A DNA stretch of 39,559 nucleotides from an uncultured Opitutia bacterium (lineage in GTDB: Bacteria > Verrucomicrobiota > Verrucomicrobiia > Opitutales > Opitutaceae). A model generated the notes under the pieces. The model searched no databases. It was given only the letters and a program-made list of their open reading frames with translations, and had not been told where the DNA came from. Below are positions 17,990 through 27,701 of this stretch, piece after piece. Position numbers and translations under genes: made by a program. The first letter of the stretch is position 1, and each line of letters opens with the position of its first letter. Location: contig CAIJFT010000322.1 in the NCBI GenBank assembly GCA_903820035.1, positions 1 to 39,559 of the forward strand, given 5' to 3'.

Positions 17990-20035
17990 TCAAAATTGCC
18001 AGCTCACGCCGATGCTTGGCAGGAGCGGGAGCTGGTCGCGGGTCTTGCGCGTGTCGGTGACCTGGGTGCCCGTCACCGTCACGCGGTGATCGTAGCCAAG
18101 GAGGTTGGTGCGGTCGTAGACGTTGAAGATATCGACGAACGCGCGGACCTCGCCATGCCGCAGCTTGAAGCGACGGGTCGCGCGCAGGTCGAGTCGGTGG
18201 TAGTCCGGCAGACGCACGCCGTAGACGGGACCGTTGGCCGATACGAGCAACCGGCGGCCGTTGGTGAGTGGAGCGAGTGAGTAAACAACGTCCGTCGTCG
18301 GCCAACCGGTGTGAAAATGCCAGGCCGCGCTGAATTCCCAGCGCGGGTTTAGCACATAGGTCGCGTCGGTGTAAAACGTGTGCCGCTGGTCCCGCGCGCG
18401 CGGCCGCCATTGGCCGGCGATCTGCTCCTCGGTGCGGGCCAGGGCATAACTCGCGTTCCAACGGAGCGGCGAGGCGCCGCGGCTTGAAAGCAAAACTTCC
18501 ACGCCACGGGCCCGCGCCTCGGTCGGGGTCAACAGCACGCGGTCGGTCTGGGCCTCGGGGAAGAGGTCGTAGATGTTGTCGAGGTTCTCCCAACGCGGCC
18601 GCGGCCGGGTGGTGAGACGCTCGTAGGCTTCGACGCGCAACGCGACGGCGCGAGCGACGGGATACTCGACGCCAAGCACGCGGTGCTCGGCGCGTTCGCC
18701 GCGTTGAAACGTGCGCTCGCCGTCCGCGACGGAGATCTCATGCAGGCCCTGCGATTGCCGGTAGTCGCCCCACGCCGCGCGCACCGTGGCGCGGCCGAGG
18801 GTCAGGGCGGCGTTGAGCCGCGGACTCCACGCGGAGTCGCCCGTGTAATCGTGGCGGTCGAAGCGCAGGCCGGGCTCTACCACGAGGGCGCGCAGGGGCC
18901 GGACCTTCGCGGAGACGAACGGGCCGTAGGCCTGCCCGTCGCGGGCGAGCTGCGTCGCCACGCGATCCGTCTGGACGACCTGGTTGCCGTTGCTGACGGC
19001 GGTACGCTGATGCGAGAGATTGTAATCATAGTCGGCGCCACCGGTCTTCGCGTCGAAGCCCGCGCGCAGAATCGCCGTCTCGCCGAGCTGATAACTCCAG
19101 TCCTGGCGCAGGGCGGCGAGGTCCATTTGACGACGGTCGTGGAGCGAGAACGGATAGCCGTCCGATCGGCCGGTGCCGTCGCGGTTCCACTCGGAACGTG
19201 TCCAGGAGACCACGGCTTCACCTTTCACGTTCGGGCCGAAGGCACCGCGCCAGCGCGCCCAGGCGTAGTCGCTCGCGTAGCTGCTGCTGAGGGAGGGCAG
19301 GTTGATGCGGTCGTAGCGGAAGCCGTCGCCGGCGTGAAGCAGGTGAAGGGATACGGTGTGGGTCGGCGCGAGATCATACTCTACTTTCGCGGTGAGATCG
19401 TAGTAACGCGGTGAGATGCGGTCGTCGCGGCCGGAGACGCGCAGCGCGAGATCCGGGTAGCCGCGCCGGGCCGATACCATCCAGCGGCCGCGGCCACCGG
19501 CGAACGCCCCCTGCTTCAGTCCGCCGACGCCGGTGAGGCTCAAGCTGAGCGTGGTCAACGGCCGGGCTTCGCTCTTGGTTTCCATCGTCAGTACCCCGGC
19601 GAGTTTGTCGCCGTGCTCGGCGGCGAAGCCACCGGTGGAGAGCTCCAGCCAGCGGATCGTGGCGGGGTCGATGATCGACAGCGCGCCATCGACGTCCTTC
19701 AGGTGAAATGGCTCGATGAGGTCGACGCCGTCGAGTCGGGCGAGCAGTTCGCCCTGCGGGGCGCCGCGGACCCAGAAGCGGGCCGAGACGTCGTCGGCGG
19801 CGAGGCCGGGCAGACGCGCGATCGAGCGGTACAAGTCGTCGCCGATCTGCGGCAGCACCTCGAGTTCGCGGGCGGTGAGCGTAGCCGCGACGCTCGTCGC
19901 GGTGGCCGCGACCCCGAACCGGCTGGGGGTCACGACGACCTCCGCGAGTTTGGTGGGTGGCTCGAACGCCGCTTGGGCGCGGAGCGCGGGACTGAAACCG
20001 AGCAGGACAACGACGGAGAGACCGAGGCGTGACAT
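17990..20035 (-). CDS. TonB-dependent outer-membrane receptor
   Basis: The start is set at the ATG at 20035 (681 aa), which gives the signal peptide MSRLGLSVVVLLGFSPALRA. The frame upstream is open but reads as non-coding. A TonB-box-like LAEVVVTPSRFG follows, then a plug with LYRSIARLPGLAADDVSARFWVRG and LARLDGVDLIEPFHL (~40-120) and the GGFAAEHGDKLAGVLTMET signature. The barrel ends in LPLLPSIGVSWQF with a terminal Phe. The C-terminal strands include FKLRHGEVRAFVDIFNVYDRTN, a frequent receptor motif. It is shorter than the other two receptors and has no carboxypeptidase-like domain. It lies upstream of, and co-directional with, the esterase and PQQ dehydrogenase genes, so it may bring in their substrate. 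Ligand unknown. Confidence 0.9.
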   Translation of the reverse strand: MSRLGLSVVVLLGFSPALRAQAAFEPPTKLAEVVVTPSRFGVAATATSVAATLTARELEVLPQIGDDLYRSIARLPGLAADDVSARFWVRGAPQGELLARLDGVDLIEPFHLKDVDGALSIIDPATIRWLELSTGGFAAEHGDKLAGVLTMETKSEARPLTTLSLSLTGVGGLKQGAFAGGRGRWMVSARRGYPDLALRVSGRDDRISPRYYDLTAKVEYDLAPTHTVSLHLLHAGDGFRYDRINLPSLSSSYASDYAWARWRGAFGPNVKGEAVVSWTRSEWNRDGTGRSDGYPFSLHDRRQMDLAALRQDWSYQLGETAILRAGFDAKTGGADYDYNLSHQRTAVSNGNQVVQTDRVATQLARDGQAYGPFVSAKVRPLRALVVEPGLRFDRHDYTGDSAWSPRLNAALTLGRATVRAAWGDYRQSQGLHEISVADGERTFQRGERAEHRVLGVEYPVARAVALRVEAYERLTTRPRPRWENLDNIYDLFPEAQTDRVLLTPTEARARGVEVLLSSRGASPLRWNASYALARTEEQIAGQWRPRARDQRHTFYTDATYVLNPRWEFSAAWHFHTGWPTTDVVYSLAPLTNGRRLLVSANGPVYGVRLPDYHRLDLRATRRFKLRHGEVRAFVDIFNVYDRTNLLGYDHRVTVTGTQVTDTRKTRDQLPLLPSIGVSWQF

Positions 20036-20179
20036 GGAAGGAGGACCGCCCCGCGACCGCGGGGACGGCACGTTGGGGTATAGCGCACGCGTAGGCGGGA
20101 AGCAACGCCGGTGCGATGAGGGTGGCGTCATGGGCGCGGGCAGCTCCGCGCTTGCCGCCGCCGTCGCGGCTTGCACGGT

Positions 20180-20209
20180 GGGGTTCAGCCGCGCGGTGCG
20201 GCGAACCCC
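20180..20209 (+). promoter_or_regulatory. Strong hairpin ending 11 bases before the LamG-like gene start
   Basis: GGGGTTC-A-GCCGC (20180-20192) pairs with GCGGC-GAACCCC (20198-20209): twelve base pairs with one bulged A and a five-base loop. It ends just before the ATG at 20221. It could mask ribosome entry or mark the 5' end of the message. No ligand-binding RNA class is recognised, and the role is inferred. Confidence 0.4.
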
Positions 20210-20220
20210 CATACCCTCCT

Positions 20221-21069
20221 ATGCAATCACGTAGTCGTTTCCTATTGGCTTTTTTTCTCGGCACCAGTGCGGCCTCCGCGGCCGATACGTTGCAGCCGCT
20301 TCGCGACGCGCTCACCCACCACGCGTCGTTCGATGAAAAACTCTCCGCGGATTTCTCGCGCGGTGATCCGGTCCTCTACACTGCGGGTGGCACGGCGAAA
20401 GGCGCGGCGGAGCCGAGTGACGCCGTCAAGGTGGTGCCAGGGGCCGGCAAGTTCGGCGGCGCGCTCCAGATCGTGAAGAAGAATCCGCTGCGCCCGTATT
20501 TCAAAGGCCCGGGCATCATCGACTACACCGCCGCGAACTGGAGCGGCGCGGTCTCGCTGTGGCTGCGGCTTACGCCCGACGAGGACCTGGAACCGGGTTA
20601 CTGCGATCCCGTGCAGATTGTCGGCGGCGACGGGAAGAAGGGATTTATCTTCCTCGAATGGTCGAAAGACGAGACCCCGCGTTTCTTCCGGTTTGCGATC
20701 CGTCCGTTGTTTGAAATTTGGAATCCTAAAAATCAGGACTGGGCCAAGATGACGGACGCCGAGCGGCCGATGGTACAGGTGGCGCGCGCGCCGTTTTCCC
20801 GGACGAAGTGGACGCATGTCGTCTTCACGTTCGATCGCCTGAACGCCGGGAAGGCGGGTGTCGGAAAACTCTACCTCGACGGAAAACTGCAGGGCAGCAT
20901 CAAGGACTGGGACCTCACCTTCGGTTGGGATCCGGCGAAGGTCCAGTTGGTGCTCGCCGCCGCGTATGTCGGTTTCATGGACGACCTCGCGGTGTTTAAT
21001 CGCGCGTTGACCGAGCCCGAAGTGCAGCAGGTGATGGCGCTTCCGAACGGGATCCGGGCGCTGCGGTGA
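20221..21069 (+). CDS. Secreted LamG/concanavalin-like domain protein
   Basis: The 282-aa product from the ATG at 20221 starts with a signal peptide (SRFLLAFFLGTSAASA). The body reads as one LamG-type jelly-roll domain: ASFDEKLSADFSRG at the start of the fold, GSGALQ-like GKFGGALQIV, WSGAVSLWLRLTPDEDLEPG, KWTHVVFTFD, GKLYLDGKLQGSIKDWDLTFGWD and the closing FMDDLAVFNRALTEPEVQQV. Such domains bind carbohydrates or form part of exported glycan-active proteins. No catalytic residues are recognised, so an enzymatic role is not claimed. The open frame extends upstream to 20116, but without a signal peptide. It is divergent from the second TonB receptor and preceded by a strong hairpin. Confidence 0.8.
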   Translation: MQSRSRFLLAFFLGTSAASAADTLQPLRDALTHHASFDEKLSADFSRGDPVLYTAGGTAKGAAEPSDAVKVVPGAGKFGGALQIVKKNPLRPYFKGPGIIDYTAANWSGAVSLWLRLTPDEDLEPGYCDPVQIVGGDGKKGFIFLEWSKDETPRFFRFAIRPLFEIWNPKNQDWAKMTDAERPMVQVARAPFSRTKWTHVVFTFDRLNAGKAGVGKLYLDGKLQGSIKDWDLTFGWDPAKVQLVLAAAYVGFMDDLAVFNRALTEPEVQQVMALPNGIRALR

Positions 21070-21098
21070 GGTGCGGCGGCGCAACTGAGAGTTGAGGT

Positions 21099-21125
21099 GT
21101 AGGCCCGGCCACCAGTCGGGCCTAC
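21099..21125. repeat. Single palindrome of the GTAGGCCCGGCC family
   Basis: GTAGGCCCG (21099-21107) is the exact inverse of CGGGCCTAC (21117-21125) around a nine-base loop. It is the same family as 14638-14710 and again lies between convergent genes (LamG protein and Gfo/Idh/MocA protein). It may limit transcription from both sides. Confidence 0.65.
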
Positions 21126-21162
21126 AACGCGCCGGTTCGGCCGCGGCGCCTCCAGCCACCCC

Positions 21163-22545
21163 TCACGCTGCCGGCACTTCCCAGCCTTTGCGGTAGGACT
21201 TGGTCAGGAGGGCGTTTGCGCCCGGGTCGTTGGTGATGCGGCAGGCCTCGGTGTCCCAGTGCAAGGTACCGGACTTCTCGTCGGTCTTTTTCGTGCCGCG
21301 CGTGATGGTTTGCCGGCGGGCGGCGCGGGTGGCGACGTTGCCCAGTTGCACGGTTTCCGCGAGCAGGCCGGCGTAGTCGAAGCCGGCGGAGGTTTTGCCT
21401 CCCGCGACGATGGCGTCGATCCAGCGGTGCCAGTGGTTGAGGCCCTTGATGTCCTTCGGGTAGACGAAGCCGGCGAAATTTTCCAACGGGTACAGCCGCG
21501 GTCCGCCCACGTGCGGCAGGACCATGTTGCCCTTCTCGCCGATGAAGAGCGAACCGCTCTTGGGCAATTCGAGGTCGGCGGGGAGTTGCGCCAACTTGCG
21601 TTCGGGCCGGAGACCGCCGTCGGTCCAGGTCACATTAAGGGTCGGTCCGGCGGTGAGCTCATTGCCCGGAAAAACGAAACGCACCGTTTCCGTTGTCGGC
21701 CAGATGTGGCGGTTGACCCCGCTGTTTTCGGCGACGATGGACGTCGGGGCCTTGAGGCGGAGGCCGGTGAAGACCGGATCGAGGATGTGGCAGCCGAAGT
21801 CACCGAGGGCGCCGCCGCCGAAGTCCTGCCAGTCGCGCCAGGCGAACGGATGGTACAGCCCGGGTGAATACGGGCGCATCGGCGCGCCGCCGATCCAGAG
21901 GTCCCAATTGAGTCCGGCCGGGACGGGCTCGCCCGCCGCCGGCGGCTCGAGCAGGCACGTGCGTTCGTTGCCGGCGACGGCGACCCACGAGTGGACTTCC
22001 TTCACCTTGCCGATCACGCCCTCGTGCAGCAGGCGGGTGGCGAGGCGGTACTCGACCGCGGAGTGGATCTGATTGCCCATCTGCGTGACGACGCCCTTTT
22101 GGGCGGCCCAGAGCCGCATCTGGCGGCACTCCCACACGGTGTGGGCGAGGGGCTTCTGGCAGTACACATGTTTGCCGCGCTTCATCGCCTCGATGGAGGC
22201 CAGCGCGTGCATGTGGTCGGGGGTGGCGACGTTCACCGCGTCGACCTTGTCGCCGAGCTGCGCGAGCATGTCGCGGAAGTCGGTGTAGTGCGGCGTGCCC
22301 GGGTGGTCGGCGTCGGCCTTGGCGAAGCTCGCCGTGTCGACGTCGCAGAACGCGATATATTTAACTTTCGGATGCGAAGCTAGGCTGTGCAGATCGCCGT
22401 AGCCGCGGGCGTTGACGCCGATCGCGGCGAGCTGGATCGTGCTGTTCGGATTGGCGGCCCGCAGAACGGCGGGGAAGCCGACGACCGCGCCGGCAAGGGC
22501 GCTCTGTTTCAGAAAGGTGCGGCGGGTGGTCGAGGTGTCATTCAT
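21163..22545 (-). CDS. Tat-exported Gfo/Idh/MocA family oxidoreductase
   Basis: The 460-aa protein begins with a twin-arginine signal, STTRRTFLKQSALAGAVVGF, so it is probably exported folded with its nicotinamide cofactor. The Rossmann fold begins IQLAAIGVNARGYGDL (~residue 40), with CDVDT ending strand two. VNVATPDHMHA follows, then CQKPLAHTVWECRQM where the family usually has EKP; the Gln form is common in exported members. The C-terminal half carries the substrate-side alpha/beta domain (GGGALGDFGCHILDPVF). The family oxidises, reduces or epimerises sugars, and exported members include glycoside-active enzymes. It is the last gene of the minus-strand run that contains the MFS transporter, a second Gfo/Idh/MocA protein, a flavin monooxygenase and a sulfatase. 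The gap to the MFS gene is 42 bases. Confidence 0.88.
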   Translation of the reverse strand: MNDTSTTRRTFLKQSALAGAVVGFPAVLRAANPNSTIQLAAIGVNARGYGDLHSLASHPKVKYIAFCDVDTASFAKADADHPGTPHYTDFRDMLAQLGDKVDAVNVATPDHMHALASIEAMKRGKHVYCQKPLAHTVWECRQMRLWAAQKGVVTQMGNQIHSAVEYRLATRLLHEGVIGKVKEVHSWVAVAGNERTCLLEPPAAGEPVPAGLNWDLWIGGAPMRPYSPGLYHPFAWRDWQDFGGGALGDFGCHILDPVFTGLRLKAPTSIVAENSGVNRHIWPTTETVRFVFPGNELTAGPTLNVTWTDGGLRPERKLAQLPADLELPKSGSLFIGEKGNMVLPHVGGPRLYPLENFAGFVYPKDIKGLNHWHRWIDAIVAGGKTSAGFDYAGLLAETVQLGNVATRAARRQTITRGTKKTDEKSGTLHWDTEACRITNDPGANALLTKSYRKGWEVPAA

Positions 22546-22587
22546 ACGGGGTAGGGGTTCGCTACGCTAAGCAGGGGGACTCCGGCA

Positions 22588-23913
22588 TCATGCCGGGGCG
22601 CGGTCGTCGGGCAAGTCCCGGCCCTTGGTCTCGGGCAGAAAAACGAGGACCACGAGGCCGAGGAGAAACAGACATCCGAGGACGGAGATCGCGACGGACA
22701 GGGCGTAGGCGGCCTTCATCCAGGCGGAGCCCCAAATCAGCACGGGCGCGGCGAGGATGCGGCCGGTGTTGAAACAGAAGCCGCCGCCCGTGGCGCGCAG
22801 ATGGGTCGGGAACAGCTCGGGGAAATAGACCGCGTAGCCGGCGTGGATGCCTTGGCAGAAGAAGCCGAATACCGGCAGCAGGGCCAGGAACAGCCCGTAG
22901 CTTCCGAAGTAGCCGGGAAGCCAGCAGAGGATCAGCGTGATGACAAACGCGCCGACATGCATTACCCCGAAGGTCAAACGCCGGCCGAAGCGCGCCATGA
23001 GCGGTCCCATGGCAATCATGCCCACCGCGGCGCCGGTGGTTTGCACGAAACCGAAGGCGATTTTCGCGCGGCTGGACACTTCACCGGCCGGGGCGCCGAG
23101 CGTGCGCAGCAGGTCTTCGGCGAGATTCTGACCGGCGACGACCACGCCCCAAAATGTCGCGAGGCCGACCATCGCGAGTAGCGCTCCAAAGATCGCGCGC
23201 GTACGCCAGCGCGGATCGCCGAGTAATTCGCTGAAGCTGCCCATGCGGGAGCCGGTGGTGCGCTTGGCTTCCTCCCAAGCCTTCGGTTCGTGCAGACCGA
23301 CGCGGACCCAAAGCACGAGCAGCGCGGGCACGATGCCGACGAAGTACGCGATGCGCCAGTTGTGACCTACGGCGAGCCCGGTTACGGCCGCCAACCAGAC
23401 GCCGATTACGCTGGCACTGTGAAAGATTCCACCGGCGCGCTCACGGGCGTGTTTGGGGAATTCTTCCGCCACCAGCGCGGCGCCGACGGCCCATTCGCCG
23501 CCGACGCCCATGGCGACGAGGAAACGCAGTGCGCCGACGTGCCAGAGTTCCGTGGCAAAGCCCGTCAGGCCTGAGAAGATGCTGTAGAATAAAATCGTCA
23601 GCGCCATCACGGGCTTCCGGCCCCACTTGTCGGCGAGCGAGCTGAAGATCCAGCCGCCGAGGGTGCCGCCGACCAGAAAGATGCCGATGAACTTTTCTCC
23701 CCAGGCCCGCACCAGACCGTCCATCGCCGCGGGCGCGAGGCCGGGGTTCGAGGCGGCGAGCAGGTCGGGCAGCATGTCGCCCCGCGTAATATTGAAGAGC
23801 TGGCCTTCAAACGCGTCGAAGATCCAGCCGAGGGACGCGATGATCAGGACGAGCCACTGGTAACGCGTGACGCCGTCGTACCAGCGGGCGGGGGTGGGGG
23901 CGGGCGCGCTCAT
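22588..23913 (-). CDS. MFS transporter (metabolite:H+ symporter type)
   Basis: This 441-aa inner-membrane protein has about 12 hydrophobic segments. The first is YQWLVLIIASLGWIFDAFEG, and the cytoplasmic loop 2-3 signature is SLADKWGRKPVMALTIL. FLVAMGVGGEWAVGAALVAEEFP is typical of the aromatic-acid/sugar-acid:H+ symporter branch (ShiA/NanT-like). The central loop (WEEAKRTTGSRMGSF) and the C-terminal half, ending FLLGLVVLVFLPETKGRDLPDD with the usual PETKG-type motif, agree. The ATG directly follows the TAA of the preceding dehydrogenase gene (TAAATG), so the two are translationally coupled and probably handle the same compound. The substrate is not deducible; an organic acid or sugar acid is the most likely class. 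Confidence 0.88.
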   Translation of the reverse strand: MSAPAPTPARWYDGVTRYQWLVLIIASLGWIFDAFEGQLFNITRGDMLPDLLAASNPGLAPAAMDGLVRAWGEKFIGIFLVGGTLGGWIFSSLADKWGRKPVMALTILFYSIFSGLTGFATELWHVGALRFLVAMGVGGEWAVGAALVAEEFPKHARERAGGIFHSASVIGVWLAAVTGLAVGHNWRIAYFVGIVPALLVLWVRVGLHEPKAWEEAKRTTGSRMGSFSELLGDPRWRTRAIFGALLAMVGLATFWGVVVAGQNLAEDLLRTLGAPAGEVSSRAKIAFGFVQTTGAAVGMIAMGPLMARFGRRLTFGVMHVGAFVITLILCWLPGYFGSYGLFLALLPVFGFFCQGIHAGYAVYFPELFPTHLRATGGGFCFNTGRILAAPVLIWGSAWMKAAYALSVAISVLGCLFLLGLVVLVFLPETKGRDLPDDRAPA

Positions 23914-24957
23914 TTAGCCGAGTTTCCCGATGGGCAGCGGACGGTTCTGCCGGATGGAATCCTCGGCGATGAGGCACAGGGCGGTGGACCAGAGCCCGTC
24001 GCGGCCGGTCGCGGCCGGGGCGGCTTCACCGCGCACCATTTGGATGCAGCGGGCAATCTCCGCGCGCAGCTCGAAGACCTCGCCGCTGTGTTTTGCAAAC
24101 GACACCTCCTCGACGGTCGTGCCGTCGAAGACCTTGAGGAAATAACTCGGCTCCAGCGTGCGATCCAGCGCGCCGCTCCAGCCGGCCCAGATGGCGCCCT
24201 TGGTGCCGGTCACCTTCACGGTCTGGTGGTGTTCGAAGGCGGCGAGGGTCTGCGACACGACGGCGTAGGCGCCGTTGGCGTACTTGAACATCGAGCTGAA
24301 GTTGTCGTAGAGCCCGGGCCGGGCCGGATCGCGCGAGTTGCCGTAGGCGTGGAGTTCCACGGGATCGCCGGCGGACGAGAGGTACCAGCGGGCGAGGTCG
24401 AAAAAGTGGATCGGCTCCTCCAGCACCCAGCTGCCGACGCGCGACGGGTCGTAACGCCAGCCCGAGGCGCCGAGGCGGTAGGGTTTGCGCAGCAGCTCCA
24501 CCAAAACGTAAAGCGGTTCGCCGATCACACCGGCGTCGATCCGGCGCTTGATTTCACCCCATTGCGTGGAAAGGCGCAGCTCGTGACCCACGGCGAGGTG
24601 CAGGCCCCGCGCCTCGGCGAGATGCACGATTTTGGCGCAGTCGGCGACGCTGAGAGCCATCGGCTTTTCCAGGAGCAGGTGACATCCGGCGTTGAGCGCG
24701 TCGACGGCGATATCCAAGTGCGTGCTGCTCGGGGTGACGACGTCGACCAGGTCTAACTTGGTCGCGGCGAGCATCTCACGGTGGTCACCGAAAATCCGCG
24801 CGCGCGGGTAAGCCTTCGCGGCGGCCGCGCGAGAGGCGGACGACGGCGCGGTGATGGCGGTGAGTTCGGCGTCGGGATTACCGGCGATCGACTGGGCGTG
24901 GAACTGGCCCCAGGCGCCGAAGCCGACGAGACCGAAACGAACGGGAGGATGGGACAT
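23914..24957 (-). CDS. Cytoplasmic Gfo/Idh/MocA family dehydrogenase
   Basis: The 347-aa protein starts VRFGLVGFGAWGQFHAQSI, the GxGxxG Rossmann motif for NAD(P). VDVVTPSSTHLDIAVDAL and LLLEKPMALSVADC follow, with the conserved Lys of EKP, and then the C-terminal dimerisation/substrate domain with GSWVLEEPIHFFDLARWYL. There is no signal peptide, unlike the other family member in this cluster. Relatives are inositol-, glucose- or sugar-acid dehydrogenases. Its stop codon abuts the MFS start, so import and oxidation are probably linked. Upstream lies a 154-base gap with a palindromic repeat, so transcription from the monooxygenase gene may be partly separated. Confidence 0.88.
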   Translation of the reverse strand: MSHPPVRFGLVGFGAWGQFHAQSIAGNPDAELTAITAPSSASRAAAAKAYPRARIFGDHREMLAATKLDLVDVVTPSSTHLDIAVDALNAGCHLLLEKPMALSVADCAKIVHLAEARGLHLAVGHELRLSTQWGEIKRRIDAGVIGEPLYVLVELLRKPYRLGASGWRYDPSRVGSWVLEEPIHFFDLARWYLSSAGDPVELHAYGNSRDPARPGLYDNFSSMFKYANGAYAVVSQTLAAFEHHQTVKVTGTKGAIWAGWSGALDRTLEPSYFLKVFDGTTVEEVSFAKHSGEVFELRAEIARCIQMVRGEAAPAATGRDGLWSTALCLIAEDSIRQNRPLPIGKLG

Positions 24958-25015
24958 GTGGGGAGGTAAAAGTGAGAGTGAAAGGGAAAGGGGCGGAAAA
25001 TCCGCAGACAGGGTG

Positions 25016-25102
25016 AACCGCTAAGGTGCGCTGAGCATCGCTAAGGAGTCCGGCTCGGGTGCTTGGCCTTGGATGAGCGGACATGAGCGCAGATTAGCGG
25101 TT
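25016..25102. repeat. Long imperfect inverted repeat (AACCGCTAA family)
   Basis: AACCGCTAA (25016-25024) is the exact inverse of TTAGCGGTT (25094-25102). The inner sequence continues to pair imperfectly over about 30 bases per arm (TGCGCT and CGCT steps against AGCGCA and AGCG). It fills the gap between the monooxygenase and dehydrogenase genes. No transposase is present; it looks like a small non-autonomous palindromic element. Confidence 0.6.
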
Positions 25103-25111
25103 GTTCCCGGG

Positions 25112-26266
<1,155 letters not shown>

Positions 26267-26297
26267 GCGGAGAAGAGGAAGCGAGCCGGTGCCTCGA

Positions 26298-27587
26298 TTA
26301 TTTGCCGTTCCACCAGGCGTCGAGTTTTGTCTGTAGACGGTAGACGCGCTCCTTTTCCCCGGCGGCGAGGTTCTTCATCTCGGTCGGGTCGGCGTCGAGT
26401 TGGTAGAGTTCGACGGTGGCGGTCGGCTCGTTGCGGGTGGCGGGCACGATGAGTTTCCAATCCCCTTCGATCAGCCAGCGGTAGCGCAGGCTCGCGGCGG
26501 GGCGGTTCAGGTCCATGGAATTGTGCGTGAAGCACTCACCGTAGATCGTGTCGCGGCCGTTGACCGCGGCGGAGTCGAACAGGTCGAGGCCGGACATCGA
26601 CGCCGGCACTGGGACACCCGCGGCCTTGAGCAACGTGGGCGCGAGGTCGATGGAGCTGGCCAGTCGGGCGGAGCGTTGCGGGGTGATTCTTGCCGGCCAG
26701 CGCAGCATGATCGGCGTGCGCAGGCCGCCGTCGTATTGGGACTGCTTGGACTTGTCGGCGTAGGCGCCGGTCTGGGGGTTGGTGATCCAGCCGTTGTCGG
26801 AGAGATAAACGATGATCGTGTCGTTGCTCAGGCCCTTTTGGTCGAGGTGGTCGAGCAGTTGGCCGCAGGTTTCGTCGAACCACTCGACCATCGCCCAGTA
26901 TTTGGCGACCGGCAGCGAGGGGGTCTTGGCGCGGTATTTTTCCAGCAGGCGCTCGGGCGGATTGTGCGGCTGGTGCGGCAGCATGGGGGCGTACCAGACG
27001 AAGAACGGCTTTTGTTCCTTTTGGGCCAAGGCGATGAAATCGTAGATCGGCTGCATCGTCTTGCGGCCGATATCGAGACCCTCGTCACCGTGGCGTTCGC
27101 CCCTGGTCATCCCGTGGGTGAAGCCGCCGCGGCTGAAATTTCCCTGCCACCATTTGCCGGTCTGCAGACTGAGGTAGCCCTTCTGCGCGAGCATCCGGGG
27201 CAGGCTCGGGGCGGCGTCCATGTAGCGGTTCATCACTTCGCGGCCGTCGCCGAAGCCCTTGGACTTGTTGAACTGCTTCTTCGGCGTGCCGTCGGTCGGA
27301 AATGGCGGGTCGTTGCTCGTCACCTTGTGCTGGTGCGGGTACTGCCCCGTGATCATGGAGGCGAGGCTCGGGCAGCACAGGCTCGAGGGCACATAACCGC
27401 GGGTGTAGGTGAGACTTTGGGCCGCGAGCCGGTCGAGGTTCGGGGTACGGACGTCCTTCGAACCCATGAAGGAATAGTCCGACCAGAGTTGGTCGTCGGA
27501 GACGATGAAGACGATATTGGGCGGGGCGGCGCGGAGGAGTCCGGTACCGGCAAGGACCAGCAGGACGAGGAGCGGGGTGCGTTTCAT
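26298..27587 (-). CDS. Secreted S1-type sulfatase with an altered maturation motif
   Basis: The start is placed at the ATG at 27587 (429 aa), which exposes the signal peptide RTPLLVLLVLAGTGLLRA. The fold starts PPNIVFIVSDDQLWSDYSF with metal-binding Asp31 and Asp32. TPNLDRLAAQSLTYTRGYVP leads to CCPSLASMITGQYPH, where Cys71 would become formylglycine. In the usual motif CxPSRxxxxTG the fifth residue is Arg; here it is Leu75. Later family marks are FFVWYAPMLPHQPHNPP, IIVYLSDNGW and the C-terminal strand with ATVELYQLDADPTEMKNLA. The enzyme hydrolyses sulfate esters, probably of a carbohydrate, in the periplasm. It leads the run of minus-strand genes with the monooxygenase, transporter and dehydrogenases. 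Confidence 0.88.
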   Translation of the reverse strand: MKRTPLLVLLVLAGTGLLRAAPPNIVFIVSDDQLWSDYSFMGSKDVRTPNLDRLAAQSLTYTRGYVPSSLCCPSLASMITGQYPHQHKVTSNDPPFPTDGTPKKQFNKSKGFGDGREVMNRYMDAAPSLPRMLAQKGYLSLQTGKWWQGNFSRGGFTHGMTRGERHGDEGLDIGRKTMQPIYDFIALAQKEQKPFFVWYAPMLPHQPHNPPERLLEKYRAKTPSLPVAKYWAMVEWFDETCGQLLDHLDQKGLSNDTIIVYLSDNGWITNPQTGAYADKSKQSQYDGGLRTPIMLRWPARITPQRSARLASSIDLAPTLLKAAGVPVPASMSGLDLFDSAAVNGRDTIYGECFTHNSMDLNRPAASLRYRWLIEGDWKLIVPATRNEPTATVELYQLDADPTEMKNLAAGEKERVYRLQTKLDAWWNGK

Positions 27588-27701
27588 GGCGGAAACAAGG
27601 TGGGCGGGATAACGGGAGTCGCGGGGGGCGGCGCAGCGTTCGCAACGTTCGCAACTCCGCTCGCAGATTGACAGGGGATTTTCGGGGAAAATCATTAGGC
27701 C

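Noticed and set aside
27668-27697. TTGACA with a possible -10 before the DUF4380-like gene
   Set aside because: The -35 word is perfect, but the -10 is poor and the start site would fall on the start codon; it would require a leaderless message, so it is not listed as a feature.
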